Shown here: piece after piece, positions 1 through 11,403 of the stretch
How the letters are laid out: every line of letters begins with the position of its first letter
Numbering within the stretch: position 1 is the stretch's first letter
Origin: Symsagittifera roscoffensis
Taxonomy: Eukaryota; Xenacoelomorpha; Acoela; Convolutidae
Direction of reading: 5' to 3'
Length of the DNA: 64,000 bases
NCBI RefSeq assembly: GCF_963678635.1
Contig: NC_087067.1
Coordinates: forward strand, 47,108,001 to 47,172,000
Notes under the pieces: model-generated
What the model was told of the DNA's origin: nothing
The model's database searches: none
What the model saw: the letters and a program-made list of their open reading frames with translations, nothing else
Made by a program: the position numbers and the translations under genes

Positions 1-97
1 AGCTGAGAAAGGAGGAAGTTGACGGTAGTTAAGTTGAAAATCAAATAGTTTTTAGTTAAGAGACAGGGGTACCTTCAACTGGGATGTATGGGTTTAA

Positions 98-275
98 CCA
101 ATCAGAATGGATTCTCCTTATTTGGATTTTAGTCGTGTCCAATCAGATTTTAGTTTCCTTTTATGGAATTCTTATAGAAAACTCGTGTCCAATTGGATAC
201 AAAGCTCCATTTTACACAGTGTCGTTTCCAATCACAAAAATGTTCATTTTTCTTCAAATTGTCGTATCCAATCAG
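98..275 (+). repeat. CCAATCA-spaced degenerate array
   Basis: The core CCAATCAG (or CCAATTGG, CCAATCAC) occurs at 98, 139, 189, 228 and 268, spaced 39-50 bp, usually preceded by GTCGTGT or a variant. The same array is at 5318-5495 in copy B and, decayed, at 8990-9136. It lies about 1 kb upstream of the unknown gene. Its reverse complement (CTGATTGG) occurs at 1050 and in the 54-bp array downstream. CCAAT is the core recognised by NF-Y, but regulation is only a possibility. Confidence 0.6.
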
Positions 276-1215
276 AGGAACCTTTTAAGGACTTAAGTCT
301 TCCAAATAAGTAAAAATATACACGAAATCAAAATTAAGAAATATTGCTGATATAAGTAACAAAAGAAGGAAAATAGATAAAAATAGCATCTCTGCAAGTC
401 TTCTCATCAAGTTAATTGAATTTTTTGTAAATAATCGATGAGAAATTGCTGATTTTTGAGTAGATAGTCAAGTTCTTTAGTTTTGATGTAGATTTGAGAT
501 GATAATTCAAAGTTGATGAATTTTTCAAAGCAAATCTCTGGAAATCTGATACCAAACCTGATCATGCAAGATTTTGAACTTTGAAAATCGTTAAAAAAAT
601 GGAGGAATAAAGAATTTTGCTGGGGAGTTTTGACAAATTTGGGAATTGGGTAGGGAATAAAAAGAGTCTTTGAAATATTATCGTACAAATTTTTTATTAA
701 CTTCAAGTTTTCTAAAATAAATAAAAATTCTTTTGTAGTCAGGTGTAACTCAGCAGTTAGTTTATAACTTTGATACGCAATATGTGGTTCAAAAATAAAC
801 TATTTGATTAGTAAGTTTCCCTAAAGAGACCTTTACTTAGTCAAAGAACTCTATTTTGGACAACATAAACGTCCAAAAAATTGTGAAAAAAGTAAGAATC
901 TACATCTATTTCATCAATAAAGAAATCACACAGAATATTTTCTCTTTTCTTGTAGAGTAATTCGAGGAAGTTCAAATGCTTTTCGATTGACATTCTTCAA
1001 AAATGAATATTTTGGATCCAAAGTTATGTCTAGAAACTGATTAGTTCTGATTGGTTGATAATATTTCTGGAAAATTCTAAAACTTTCGTTGAAACTAATT
1101 AGACTCTAAATAATTAAAAAAATTTTACGGTGATTGTTACTACAAAATACTTCAAAAATGATAAAAACAATTCAAGTTTTTTAAGTTTCATCGTTTATTT
1201 CAGTAAGTAAGAAAA

Positions 1216-1843
1216 ATGTTTCCATCAAAAGCGTTTTCAATGTCTGAATTGAACATTTATCAGATTTTAAAATTGAACTACTACCAAAAACTACAAGAGT
1301 GGTGGACAGATGAAGTTGATGGAGATTGTATTAGTTTTAACTTGTATAGAAACACAGAAAATTCAATAGTTTTGTTAAAAAGATGGAGAGAAGATTACAA
1401 AAGAAGAGTACTGTCAGATTTATCAACAAGATTTTTCTTTAGAAGAGTTAACTCAGGTTGAGTGGTCGATCAGTAAAAAACAAAACAATGGAAGAGCCTA
1501 TGAAACAAAAATTGGAGATAGGGAACATCAATTCGATTACTGTTTTGAATTTGATACACATTCAAAATCCAGATTTTTTAGAATATCTTTTGATCGTTTA
1601 TCCAAATTTAATAGACTTCCGGTTGTTTATACTACAATATACCATAAAGAAAACGATAAAAACATATATTTTGGTAATTTTTTTTTTCACCGGTTAGAAA
1701 TAGAACAAATCGAAAAAATTTTGATCGAAATTTCAAATTTTGAATTGAATATCGAAAAAACAATATATACTAGACAAGAAATCTCATTTATCCAACTAGG
1801 GTATCAAATTTCAAATCTTAGTTATGTTGGAAAAATTCAATAA
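1216..1843 (+). pseudogene. Unknown ~209-aa protein gene, copy A, frameshifted
   Basis: This is the copy A counterpart of 6488-7084. The ATG follows a TTTCAG acceptor-like site by about a dozen bases, which fits a trans-spliced or first-exon start in a nematode. The frame is open for 81 codons and is then broken near 1400, where copy A is 2 nt shorter than copy B within an A-rich stretch (GATTACAAAAGAAGAG). Beyond the break the original frame can be followed to a TAA at 1841-1843, so copy A keeps what looks like the native C-terminus. The family is not recognised. Visible traits are an aromatic and lysine-rich composition and a Trp-Trp pair near residue 29. The CxxC pair seen in copy B is altered here. 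Confidence 0.7.
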
Positions 1844-1924
1844 AATTTATCGAGTAAGAAGTTTCATAAATGTAGTCTGGTTCTGATCTACAAAGTTTTT
1901 TAAAATCTGTGAATACTTCAATCT

Positions 1925-2252
1925 GATTGGTTATTAACACAAATAATGCCTGTGAAAGTATCCTCAAAATCTACAAATTTTAAAGAAATTGTTGAAAAAT
2001 TCATGAGAAGAAGAGCTCACCTCTGATTGGTTGACATTAAATTTCTTGAAAATTTCATGACTTTTGAAGCTCAATTTTGATTGGTTGACATTGAATTTGC
2101 TGAAAATTACATGACTTTTGAAGCTCAATTCTGATTGGTGGACATTGTATTTGTTGAAAATTACATGACTATTGAAGCTCGATTCTGATTGATTGATATC
2201 AGAAAAGATAAAAATTTCCTTCTAATTAATGCTCGATTCTGATTGGTTGATA
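1925..2252 (+). repeat. 54-bp minisatellite with CTGATTGGTTGA core
   Basis: GATTGG/GATTGA cores recur at 2025, 2079, 2133, 2187 and 2241, exactly 54 bp apart, with one extra core at 1925. The unit also contains GAAAATTACATGACTTTTGAAGCTC. The core is the reverse complement of the CCAATCAG motif arrayed at 98-275. The array lies inside the segment deleted from copy B. Confidence 0.88.
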
Positions 2253-2466
2253 CTTTTGAAACCTCCCTGGTTAGATTGGATGATTTTTTATTTCAGCTAG
2301 ATTAAATAGCATATCCATTCTGATTTTCTTTCACGTTAAAAACAATTGGTTAAAAAGTTTGCTGGTTTTATTCAATTTTCTTCATTTTTATAGGCTATTC
2401 AACTCATCTTATCTAAAAACTTGGTACATTTTAAATCTCTCATTTAATTTTTCTGTTTTTATTGAG

Positions 2467-2937
2467 ATGCCGTCACTCAATAGAAACGAAGGAGTTGCAT
2501 GTCTTGAATGTGGCAGAGAATACACTCACAAACATGCATCAAGACATCGTAGAACCTGTGATATTTTGAAGTTTTATAACTGTAATTTTTCTACTTATAG
2601 CAGCGAGGAGCTCGCCAATCATTTCAAGAAGAAGCATTGTCAGCATAATATTAAATTAGGTGCTCAGCAGTCTCCAAACACACTTCAGGAGAAGGTAAAA
2701 TTTTTAATTTAAAAAAAAACATAGAAATTACTATGATTATTAGTTTTTACTGAATCTGAAAAGTCTAAGCAATTGTAACAAATCTAGTCAGAAATTATAC
2801 AGTTTTTTCATTACATTACCTGAACTGTCATTTTTTTTTCAAAGGTTTTGATTGATGTTAAAGACAGCAAAAATCGAGTTCAAATTGTTGTTAAACTTTC
2901 CATGGAACTCGATCCGAAAACCTTTAAACAACAGTAA
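2467..2937 (+). CDS. Small two-exon zinc-finger protein, copy A
   Basis: Exon 1 is 2467-2694 (76 codons, ending at a GAAG/GTAAAA donor). Exon 2 is 2845-2937, after a polypyrimidine TTTTTCAAAG acceptor, giving about 106 residues. Residues 13-32 form a C-x2-C-x11-H-x3-C zinc-binding pattern. A second finger follows with the C2H2 signature ending in ANHFKKKH, but its first Cys is Phe here, whereas copy B keeps the Cys. Exon 2 encodes a short strand-rich tail with alternating charged and hydrophobic residues. Probably a nucleic-acid-binding protein; the family is not recognised. The start is the ATG just before the MPSLNR segment; an upstream in-frame ATG at 2359 would add an AT-rich extension and is less likely. 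The damaged second finger suggests relaxed selection. Confidence 0.6.
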
Positions 2938-4167
2938 AAACTCTCTTGGTTGCAAGCTTGCGGAGATTTTGTTGTGATAAATTTGTAGTTAAGTGCATAA
3001 CATATGCTAATGAGTATTTAAGTATTCGCCTAAAAAATGTAAAACTTGGATATTCGGAAAACATCAACTAATTGAAAGGTTTTTTGAAGATGCTATTTTA
3101 AAGATTTCCTCGTTTAGTGCTTGTAAAACTGTTCACGGAGAAGAAAATTTTCAAGCAGATAATGTGGTTTGAATTATTAATAATTATGTTTCATATTGTT
3201 TTTTTTTATGATTTCAGAAAAGAAATTGATAAATGACCTGGAAAAAATGTATATTTTGCTAAATGTTGAAAGTTTCAAGATAATGATATACATCATTCCA
3301 ACTAAAAATTTAGTCTAAAATAGAAATTCAGATTTAAAACAGCATTATACAGTTATGAGGTTGAGAAAATCCTTTAAAGGCTTTTAGTAAAGAATTTATG
3401 GTTTTTAATTCAGCTTCGGATTATTGAACCTTCGTTGAAACGATACATTTTCCATCTAAAATTCAATTTTCAAGAAAAAATTTGCTCAAATTGGATTCAT
3501 TTGGTAGATAGTAGATGAAGCAGAAACTGCGAAAATGCTAAAATAAGATAGAAACTTAATTTATTCCTTAGGAGTTTTGAGATAATTTTACTAAAATTTA
3601 GCTTATAAAGTATATCTTGAGAAAAATTCCGACATAAAATTTCTCAAAGTCTTCTATTTATGCGTAATTCATTAGAAAAAATTGTTATCATTTGATATAT
3701 TAGGTACTTTATATGAAAGATCAAATGTTTTGAGGATAAGTTTGTAAAGTAAACTCAATCCGACGAGCTGGAAGAAGATACATAAAGCATAAATCAAAAA
3801 CTTGATTTCAAGATCTACATTTCCTTGCTATATACAGTACACAAAACTACATACATACACAATACTACATAAAATATACAACACTATATACAATACATTC
3901 TACATTTTTGCTATAAAGAGTTTTTTCTTAATGAGAATCGGAAAATTACACAATTGTTTCAGTTTGCACCTTGATTTGCTTTGCTAAATCAATTTTTTGA
4001 GACTCGCTCTTATCGAAGTTTTTGTATTGTAGATGTTAGTAACTAGGTTCGCTTGCGTATTTCCGGAGATTTTCAGATTATAACTAATAGAACTGCTCTC
4101 AATTTGTTCTTAAATCGTAAAAATGAATTTTTTTTTCTCATTTTGTACATATATTTTTGAATGCTTT

Positions 4168-4686
4168 TCCAATATTTTTGATTTAGATACGTGCAAAAAT
4201 AGAATTTTCACTGATTAAACTTAAAACAGAAAAATTCTTAAACATTAATTTTTAGCATTGCAAGAAAATCATCAGTTTTCTTTAAAATGTGAAAGTTTTT
4301 AATGAAATTTTTCTTAATTTGCGAGATTTTCTTTGATTTTTTTAACAAGTGTGCAAAAAAAATTATAAAAATTTTTGCATGATGCAAAATTTAATGTAAA
4401 GTTTTTAACATGCTTGCAAAAATTGGTTTTACTTTTTTGCCACCTTTCTAACAACAATCTAAAAAAGTATTTACCAGATGCATAATTAGTTTCATTTTTA
4501 ACAAAGTTTTACCATTGAAACTTCTTAAGAATTTTTTCTATGATCTCTTTGTTCCTATTTCGTGAAAATAAAAATACTAGATGCAAAGAAATTAAATTAC
4601 TAAGCACAAGACAGTAACCAATTTATTTACAAATCAAAGAGCTGTCGAGCAGCTGAGTTCTCAAAATTTTGCAAGTTCTCAATGGA
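4168..4686. other. AT-rich spacer, nothing seen
   Basis: Copy A homology ends near 4167. The stretch up to 4686 is AT-rich with many T/A runs, and no coding, repeat or RNA feature could be supported. Confidence 0.6.
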
Positions 4687-5127
4687 TCACAAATCTGGTC
4701 TAGCCTCCATCATTGGTGGTTGTCTTGGTGGTTCGCTGACTGGAGTTCTTGGCTCAGAGAATCCCTCATCCTCTTCGATGGTAATTGGGTTGTCTACAGA
4801 TCCCTCTTCCCAAGGAAAAAGGAAATCGTCGAATGGTTGAGCCACATATCTAGAGTCAGGAATTTCGGGGTAGTTCATTCCCACATGCTCGGCCACTTCC
4901 TCCATCATCTGCATTTCTCCGAGTTGATTCTCTGTAGGGGGTACTTGCGTTATATGATGTTCGTTGAAATCCCTGCGCATCACCTCCACCATATGCAAAA
5001 CTTGGATTGGGATGTCAATTCGTGCCTGAAAAACTCCACAAACTGTTTCTCGCACTTAGATTTGTACTAAGTCAGCCGAAAGTTCGACCGAGAACATAAG
5101 GTTGTTGTTTTGTACTGAGAAGACCAT
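4687..5127 (-). CDS. Unknown two-exon protein with acidic, proline-rich tail
   Basis: Read on the minus strand. The ATG is at 5127-5125 and exon 1 is 5127-5068 (20 codons). An intron of only 42 nt (5067-5026) starts GTACAA and ends in a consensus TTTTTCAG. Exon 2 is 5025-4687, ending in TGA, giving 132 residues. Without splicing the same frame carries a TAA at 5058-5056, which lies inside the proposed intron, so splicing restores the frame. The N-terminal 45 residues look folded (strand then helix). The middle is rich in Glu, Met and Gln. The tail is Glu/Pro-rich (EEGSVDNPITIEEDEGFSEP). No family is recognised. The gene lies in the unique part of the duplicated block and has no copy after copy B. 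Confidence 0.6.
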
Positions 5128-6487
5128 TTTGAGCAATAAGTTGAGTTAATGAGTAAAAACAAGATTTACAGTTGAGAGGGAGAAAGTTGATGGAGATAAA
5201 GTGGAAATGAATGTATTTAGAGCTGAGAAAGGAGGAAGTTGACGGTAGTTAAGTTGAAAATCAAATGATTTTTAGTTAAGAGACAGGGGTACCTTCAACT
5301 GGGATGTGTGGGTTTAACCAATCAGAATGGATTCTCCTTATTTGGATTGTAGTCGTGTCCAATCAGATTTTAGTTTCCTTTTATGGAATTCTTATAGAAA
5401 ACTCGTGTCCAATTGGAAACAAAGCTCCATTTTACACATTGTCTTTTCCAATCACAAAAATGTTCATTTTTGTTCAAAATGTCGTATCCAATCAGAGGAA
5501 CCTTTTAAGGACTTAAGTCTTCCAAATAAGTTAATATATACATAAAGGAATTGCAAAAATAATTGAACAAAAAATGTTTGAAGTAAAAATAAGAAATATT
5601 GCTGATATAAGTAACAAAAGAAGGAAAATAAATAAAAATAGCATCTCTGCAAGTCTTCTCATCAACTTAATTGATTTTTTTTGTTAGTAATCGATGAGAA
5701 ATTGCTGATTTTTGAGTAGATAGTCAAGTTTTTTGATTTTGATATAGATTTGAGATGATAATTCAAAGTTGATGAATTTTTTAAAGCAAATCTCTGGAAA
5801 TCTGATTCCAAACCTGATCATGCAAGACTTTGAACTTTAAAAATCTCTAGAAAAAATGGAGGAATAAAGAACTTTGCTGGGGAGTTTTGACAAATTTGGG
5901 AGTTGGGTAGGGAATAAAAATAGTCTTTGAAATATTATCGTACGACTTTTTTATTAACTTTAAGTTTTCTAAAATAAATAAAATTTCTTTTCTAGTTAGG
6001 TGTAACTCAGCAGTAAGTTTATAACTTTGATACGCAATATGTGGATCAAAAATAAACTCTTTTATTGAGTAAGTTTCCCTAAAAAGGTCTTTACCTAGTC
6101 GTAGAACTCTATTTTGGACAACATAAACGTCAAAAAAATTGTGAAAAAAGGAAGAATCTACATCTATTTAATCAATAAGGAAATCACACGGAATATTTTC
6201 TTTTTTCTTGTAGATTTATTCGAGCAAGTTCAAATGCTTTTCAATTGAACTTCTTCAAAAATGAATATTTTGTTATGAATATTTTGTTAGACATCCAAAG
6301 TTATGTCTAGAAACTGCTTAGTTCTGATTGGTTGAAAATATTTCTGGAAAATTTTAGAACTGTTGTTGAAACTACTTAGACTCTAAATAATTTAAAAATT
6401 TTTACGGTGATTGTTACTACAAATTTCTTTAAATATAATAAAACAATTCGAGTTTTTTAAGTTTCTTCGTATATTTCAGTAAGAAAA

Positions 6488-7084
6488 ATGTTTCCATCAA
6501 AAGCGTTTTCAATGTCTGAATTGAACATTTATCAGATTTTAAAATTGAACTACTACAAAAAACTACAAGAGTGGTGGACAGATGAAGTTGATGGAGCTTG
6601 TATTAAATTTAACTTGTATAGAAACACAGAAAATTCAATAGTTTTGTTAAAAAGATGGAGAGGAGATTACAAAAAAGAAAAGTACTGTCAGATTTGTCAA
6701 CAATATTTTTATTTAGAAGAGTTAACTCAGGTTGAGTGGTCGATCAATAAAAAACAAAACAATGGAAGAGCCTATGAAACAAAAATTGGAGATAAGGAAC
6801 ATCAATTCGATTACTGTTTTGACTTTGATACGAATATAAAATCCAGATTTGTCAGAATATCTTTTGATCGTTTATCCAAATTTAATAGACTTCCGGTTGT
6901 TTATACTACAATATACCGAAAAGAAAAGGATACAAACATATATTTTGGTAATTTTTTTGTTCATCGGTTAGAAATAAAACAAATCGAAAAAAATTTGATC
7001 GAAATTTCAAAATTTGAATTGAATATCGAAAAAACAATATATACTAGACAAGAAATCTCACAAACATGCATCAAGACATTGTAG
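6488..7084 (+). CDS. Unknown 198-aa protein, copy B, with replaced C-terminus
   Basis: The ATG lies nine bases after a TTTCAG acceptor-like site. The frame is open for 198 codons. Visible features are an N-terminal helical stretch with a Trp-Trp pair near residue 29, a CQIC (CxxC) near residues 64-67 that could bind zinc with later Cys/His residues, and a C-terminal half alternating basic and aromatic residues (strand-rich). No family is recognised. The last residues (from about QTCIKTL) are not native. A microhomology deletion fused the frame to the downstream zinc-finger exon in another reading frame, so the original C-terminus kept in copy A is lost. It may still be expressed, but the truncation is a warning. 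Confidence 0.55.
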   Translation: MFPSKAFSMSELNIYQILKLNYYKKLQEWWTDEVDGACIKFNLYRNTENSIVLLKRWRGDYKKEKYCQICQQYFYLEELTQVEWSINKKQNNGRAYETKIGDKEHQFDYCFDFDTNIKSRFVRISFDRLSKFNRLPVVYTTIYRKEKDTNIYFGNFFVHRLEIKQIEKNLIEISKFELNIEKTIYTRQEISQTCIKTL

Positions 7085-7477
7085 AACCTGTGATATTTTG
7101 AAGTGTTCTAACTGTAATTTTTATACTTATAGCAGCGAGGAGCTCGCTAATCTTTTCAAGAAGAAGCATTCTCAGCGTAATATTAAATTATGTGCTCAGC
7201 AGTCTCCAAACACACTTCAGCAGAAGGTAAAATTTTTATTATTTTTAAAAAAAACATAGAAATTACTATGATTATTAGTGTTTACTGAATCTGAAAAGTC
7301 TAAGCAATTGTAAAAAATCTAGTCAGAAATTATACAGTGTTTTCATTGCATTACCTGAACTGTCATTTATTTTTTTATTCAAAAGTTTTGATTGATGTTG
7401 AAGACAGCAAAAATCGAGTTCAAATTGTCTTGAAACTTTCCATGGAACTCGATCCGAAAACCTTTAATCAACAGTAA
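7060..7477 (+). pseudogene. Zinc-finger gene remnant, copy B
   Basis: Counterpart of 2467-2937. The start codon and first half of the first finger are gone with the deletion. The second finger keeps both cysteines (KCSNC) but its first His is Leu (ANLFKKKH). The exon 1 donor (CAGAAG/GTAAAA, 7226/7227) is intact. The exon 2 acceptor has changed from CAAAG/G to CAAAAG/T, which would shift the reading frame by one. The exon 2 coding stretch and its TAA (7475-7477) remain. Copy A and copy B have thus lost different zinc ligands. Confidence 0.7.
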
Positions 7478-8937
7478 AAACATCCTTGGTTGCAAGCTTG
7501 CGGAGACTTTGTTGTGATAAATTTGTAGTAAAGTGCATAGCATATGCTAATGAGTATTTAAGTATTCGCCTAAAAATTGTAAAACTTGGATATTTGGAAA
7601 ACATCAACTAATTGAAAGGTTTTTTGTAGTTACTATTTTAAAGTTTTCCTTGTTTAGTGCTTGTAAAAGTGTTCATGGAGAAGAAAACTTTTTCAGCAGA
7701 TAATGTGGTTTGAATTATTAAGAATTATGTTTTCTATCGTTTTTTTTGATGATTTCAGAAAAGAAAATGATGAATGACCTGGAAAAAATGTATATTTTGC
7801 TAAACTTTGGAAGTTTCAAGATAATGATACACATCATTCCAACTAACAATTTAGTCTAAAATAGAAATTCAGATTTAAAACAGCATTATACAGTTATGAG
7901 GTTGAGAAAATCCTTTAAAGGCTTTTAGTAAAGGATTCATGGTTCTTAATTCAGCTTTGAATTATTGAACGTTCGTTGAAACGATACATTTTTCCATCTA
8001 AAATTCAACTTTTAAGTAAAAATTTGCTGAAATTGGTTTCATTTGGTAGATAGTAGATGAAGCAGAAACTGAGAAACTGCTAAAATGAGATAGAAACTCA
8101 ATTTATTCCTTAGGAGTTTTGAAATAATTTTACTAAAGTTTAGCTTATAAAGTATATCTTGAGAAAAAATCCGAAATAAAAATTCTTATATTCATGCGTA
8201 GTTAATTAGAAAAAATTGTTATCATTTGATATATAAGGTACTTCATATGAAAGATCAAATGCTTTGAGGATAATTTTTGTGAAGCAAACCCAATTCGATA
8301 TCTTTTGGAAGAAGATACATAAAGCATAAATCAAAAACTTGCTTTCAAGATCTACATTTCCTTGCTATATACAATACGCAAAACTAATTACATACACAAT
8401 ACTACATACAATATACAACACTATATACAATACATTACATTTTTGCTGTATAGAGTTTTTTCTTAATGAGAATCGGAAAATTACACAATTGTTTCAGTTT
8501 GCACCTTGATTTGCTTTGCTAAATCAATTTTTTGAGACTCGCTTTTTCAGAAGTTTTTATATTGTAGATGTTAGGAACTAGGTTCCCTTGCGTATTTCCG
8601 GAGATTTTCAGATTGTAACTAATAGAGCTGTTCCTAATTTGATCTGAGATCGTAAAAATACACCTTTATATTCTCATTTTGTACACATATTTTTGAATGC
8701 TTTAAGTAGAACCGATTCTTTCTCACTTGGATATTTTTGAGAAAGTTTCCGTCATAAGTTAGGAATAAAAAACTTTTGTCGATAAATATTTTGCAAGAAA
8801 AATGATAGTTATTGATCCCAAAAGTTGTATTTATGCTTAAATAGTTTATGGTAGCAACTGAACAAGGGAACCTTGAGGAAGATATTTACATTTTTTATTG
8901 TAATAATCATACGGTATCAGTTCTAATTTTGTTGAAA

Positions 8938-9136
8938 ATAAAATGATTTTTAGTTAGGAGTGAGGGGTATCTTCAGCTGGAATGTGTAAGTTCAAACTAT
9001 CAGAATGGATTTTCCTTATTTGGATTGTAGCTGTGTCCAATCACATTTCAGTTTCCTTTTATGGATTTCTTTTAGAAAACTCGGGTCCAATCGGAAACAA
9101 AGCTCCATTTTACACATTGTCGTTTCCAATCACAAG
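8938..9136 (+). repeat. Third, partial copy of the duplication unit start
   Basis: Bases from the TTTTTAGTTA stretch through the CCAATCA array match 5270-5458, with more divergence than A versus B. Homology stops abruptly after the fourth CCAATCAC core. This indicates an older or partly deleted third unit of a tandem array. Confidence 0.85.
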
Positions 9137-10004
9137 CAAATTGTTGGTTCAATAGATACTATTTTCCTCCTAAATTCTCCAGTTTTGACTAAATTTTCTA
9201 GTAAAGTTTGTTCAATAGCGAAAACATGTATTAAACAGAAAGCAAGAAAAACCTTAAAACATGGAAAAACTCTGCGGAAAATCTTGAAAGTTATGTTGCA
9301 GAAACAACAGAGAGATAATCATCAGTTATGAAGAAGTTTTTGTTGAATTTGAGCCAATATCGGTTAAACTTCTAAGAAAAATTTTTCCCATTTTAAACAA
9401 TTTTAGCAATAAACTGTTCAATTTTGATCAATAATCTGAAATTTCTAATTTTTAACATGAAAAACTTTTCACAAGTTGTAATTTTTGTACAAATTTGGGT
9501 AATTCACTGAGAAAAAAATGAGGAGGAGTTGAATCATGGAGTTTGATTTAGAAATTTCATAGAATATTGCCCTTAATGTTCATTTGAATTGAGATTCCTA
9601 AAAATAATCCCTGAACTGGACAAAAAAAACAGTTAAAAACCAAAATAAAAGGTTCGAAATGGAAAATTTCATGTAAATTTGATTAATTTTTATTACGACT
9701 AATTTCACTGTTTTCCGGAAGTTTCAATATTGATTCTGCTACTATGAACCTTGTTTTCGGTGTTTAGAGCATTGTATAACCAAATATTTAGCTCAAATTA
9801 AAGTAAACGTCATTGTATTTCAATATTTTCAGAAAAAATTGTGGAAAAAGTCATTTTTTTATTCAAAATTTTGTATCATTGTCTCAACATCATACCAATT
9901 AAAATACACTCTTAGCTTATTTTTAAAATCTATACGTAAAAGTATGTTTAAAATTAGATCAAAAGCAACAATTCTTTAGCCAAAATTATGAGATTTTTGC
10001 CATT
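9137..10004. other. AT-rich sequence, nothing supported
   Basis: No gene, repeat family or RNA could be supported. The short open frame running to 9331 begins inside the repeated array and looks fortuitous. Confidence 0.5.
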
Positions 10005-10112
10005 TTTTTTTGCAAATACTTGAAATTTTTGCAATTTTTTCCAAATACTTGAAATTTTTGCAATTTTTTTCCAAATACTTGAAATTTTTGCAATTTTTTC
10101 TCAAAAATTTGA
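10005..10112 (+). repeat. Short tandem repeat, ~31-bp unit
   Basis: About four copies of a unit containing CAAATACTTGAAATTTTTG followed by CAATTTTTTT. The open frame across it (10010-10213) encodes only KYLKFLQFFS repeats and is an artefact of the array. Confidence 0.85.
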
Positions 10113-10572
10113 ATTTTTCGAACTTCAGTAGTTTTCAGCATTTTTTCAAGAAGATAGAAATAAGATTATCTATTAAACTACGTCGAATATTAGCTAATCT
10201 TATCGTATTTTGAAGTTTTTGAAAATTTTTTCATAAAACTTCTAAGTTTTTACCCAAAATCTTTTACCATTGACTTACCATGTATCAAAAAAGTAAACAA
10301 AAGCGCTTCATTACACAACCTACTTGTAATTAATCTTTGATATTTACAAATTAGTTAATGCGCGCCAACAATTTTGCGAAAAAATAGACAAAATCCAAAA
10401 AAGTTATGTACGTTTTTCTTACCATTATCTTACCATCACGCAAACCATAAAACCTTACCATCGGTATTCCCTATCTTAATACATTGTAGACTCTATACCC
10501 AATCTTAATACATAGCATGGCGGACCGGAAATCTATAACGTGTCTTAATACATGGGGTCCGCCATGCACCCT

Positions 10573-10593
10573 CCCCCCCTCCCCCCCCCCCCC
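10573..10593. repeat. Poly-C tract
   Basis: Seven C, one T, then a run of 13 C (10581-10593). On the opposite strand this is a long G tract of the kind that can form G-quadruplexes. Confidence 0.95.
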
Positions 10594-10619
10594 ACTTCAG
10601 CCTCAACATCTACTACCAA

Positions 10620-11083
10620 GGAAACCTATGTTTGCGGGATGTTATCTAAGCTATGTAATTGTTGAAAAAATTTTTAACGTCCACCATATGTACTATCTTG
10701 AGATATCCAATTTAGTGACAGACAGAATCTAAAACATTGCTAAGGGCATTTTCGGCGCCAATATATATTGAATTTGAGAAGGGAGCAAGCGCGGAATACG
10801 CGCAATTTTTGGCCGAATTTTTCAAAAAAAAGCATCAAAACGTTTTTTTTAGACCTGTTGTTTTTCCAAATGTTGACTGCGGCGCAGAAAATTTGGTCGC
10901 AACAAAGTCTTTTTAGTACTTGAAAGACCTCGAAATATCAAATTGTTCGATCTAATAACTGGTCGATTTAAAAATTTGGTCGCAACAGGGTCTTTTCAGT
11001 TCTTTGAGAGCTCAAAAATCAATGTTGTTGATTTAAAAAATTTTTGAACCCCTCCCCCCGAGAAAATCCTAGATCAGCCTCTG
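10620..11083 (+). mobile_element. Decayed hAT-type MITE, relative of 46012-46422
   Basis: Shares with 46012-46422 the segments GTACTATCTTGAGATATCC, the GGCGCCAAT region, GGGAGCAAGCGCGG, a TTTGGTCG/TTTGAGAGCTC stretch, and the final CCCCCCGAGAAA plus CTAGATCAGCCTCTG. The reverse complement of that end, CAGAGGCTGATCTAG, matches a hAT-like terminal inverted repeat. The left terminus could not be placed and is estimated from where the similarity begins. Confidence 0.6.
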
Positions 11084-11403
11084 ATTAATGTCTTAGAAAT
11101 GCTAACTAGTTAGAATTATTTTGTTTATTAGATTGTAAGGAACAATCGAAACCAATCTAAAATTTTTTCACATGCACTAATTATAAATTAAAAAAAAAAC
11201 TTAACAGATCTAGCCTGTTGCTGTGGATCTCACACTTTGGCTTTCGAAAAAAAGATTGAACAATTGTTCTCAATGTTTTTATTTTACCTGGCCAATTTTA
11301 AACAGAATTTCATACCACTTGAAAAATAAAAACGACATGAGCTCATTTCAATAACATATTTCTTCTTAGATCTATTCTCGTGAGCTTATAATAATAATGA
11401 ACA

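Larger units (their letters stand above)
1..4167 (+). repeat. Tandem segmental duplication, copy A
   Basis: The first bases match those at 5221 onward almost base for base. The match continues, apart from a ~740-bp segment missing from copy B, to about 4167, pairing with 8702. The offset is 5220 at the left end, 5272 at the start codon of the unknown gene and about 4530 after the missing segment. Copy A holds a frameshifted copy of the unknown gene (1216-1843), a 54-bp minisatellite and a two-exon zinc-finger gene (2467-2937). The stretches 300-1215 and 2938-4167 are AT-rich; no further gene is supported in them. Divergence is a few percent plus small indels, so the duplication is fairly young. 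Confidence 0.93.
5221..8702 (+). repeat. Tandem segmental duplication, copy B
   Basis: Second copy of the 1-4167 block. It lacks the segment equivalent to about 1786-2526 of copy A. The breakpoint is at 7055-7060, and the 4-5 bases CTCA/ACTCA are shared by both edges. The copy includes the CCAATCA array (5318-5495), the unknown gene 6488-7084 and a zinc-finger remnant. The stretches 5545-6487 and 7480-8702 hold no further supported gene. The right end carries a short ATACA-rich stretch (8360-8440) shared with copy A (3830-3905). Confidence 0.93.
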
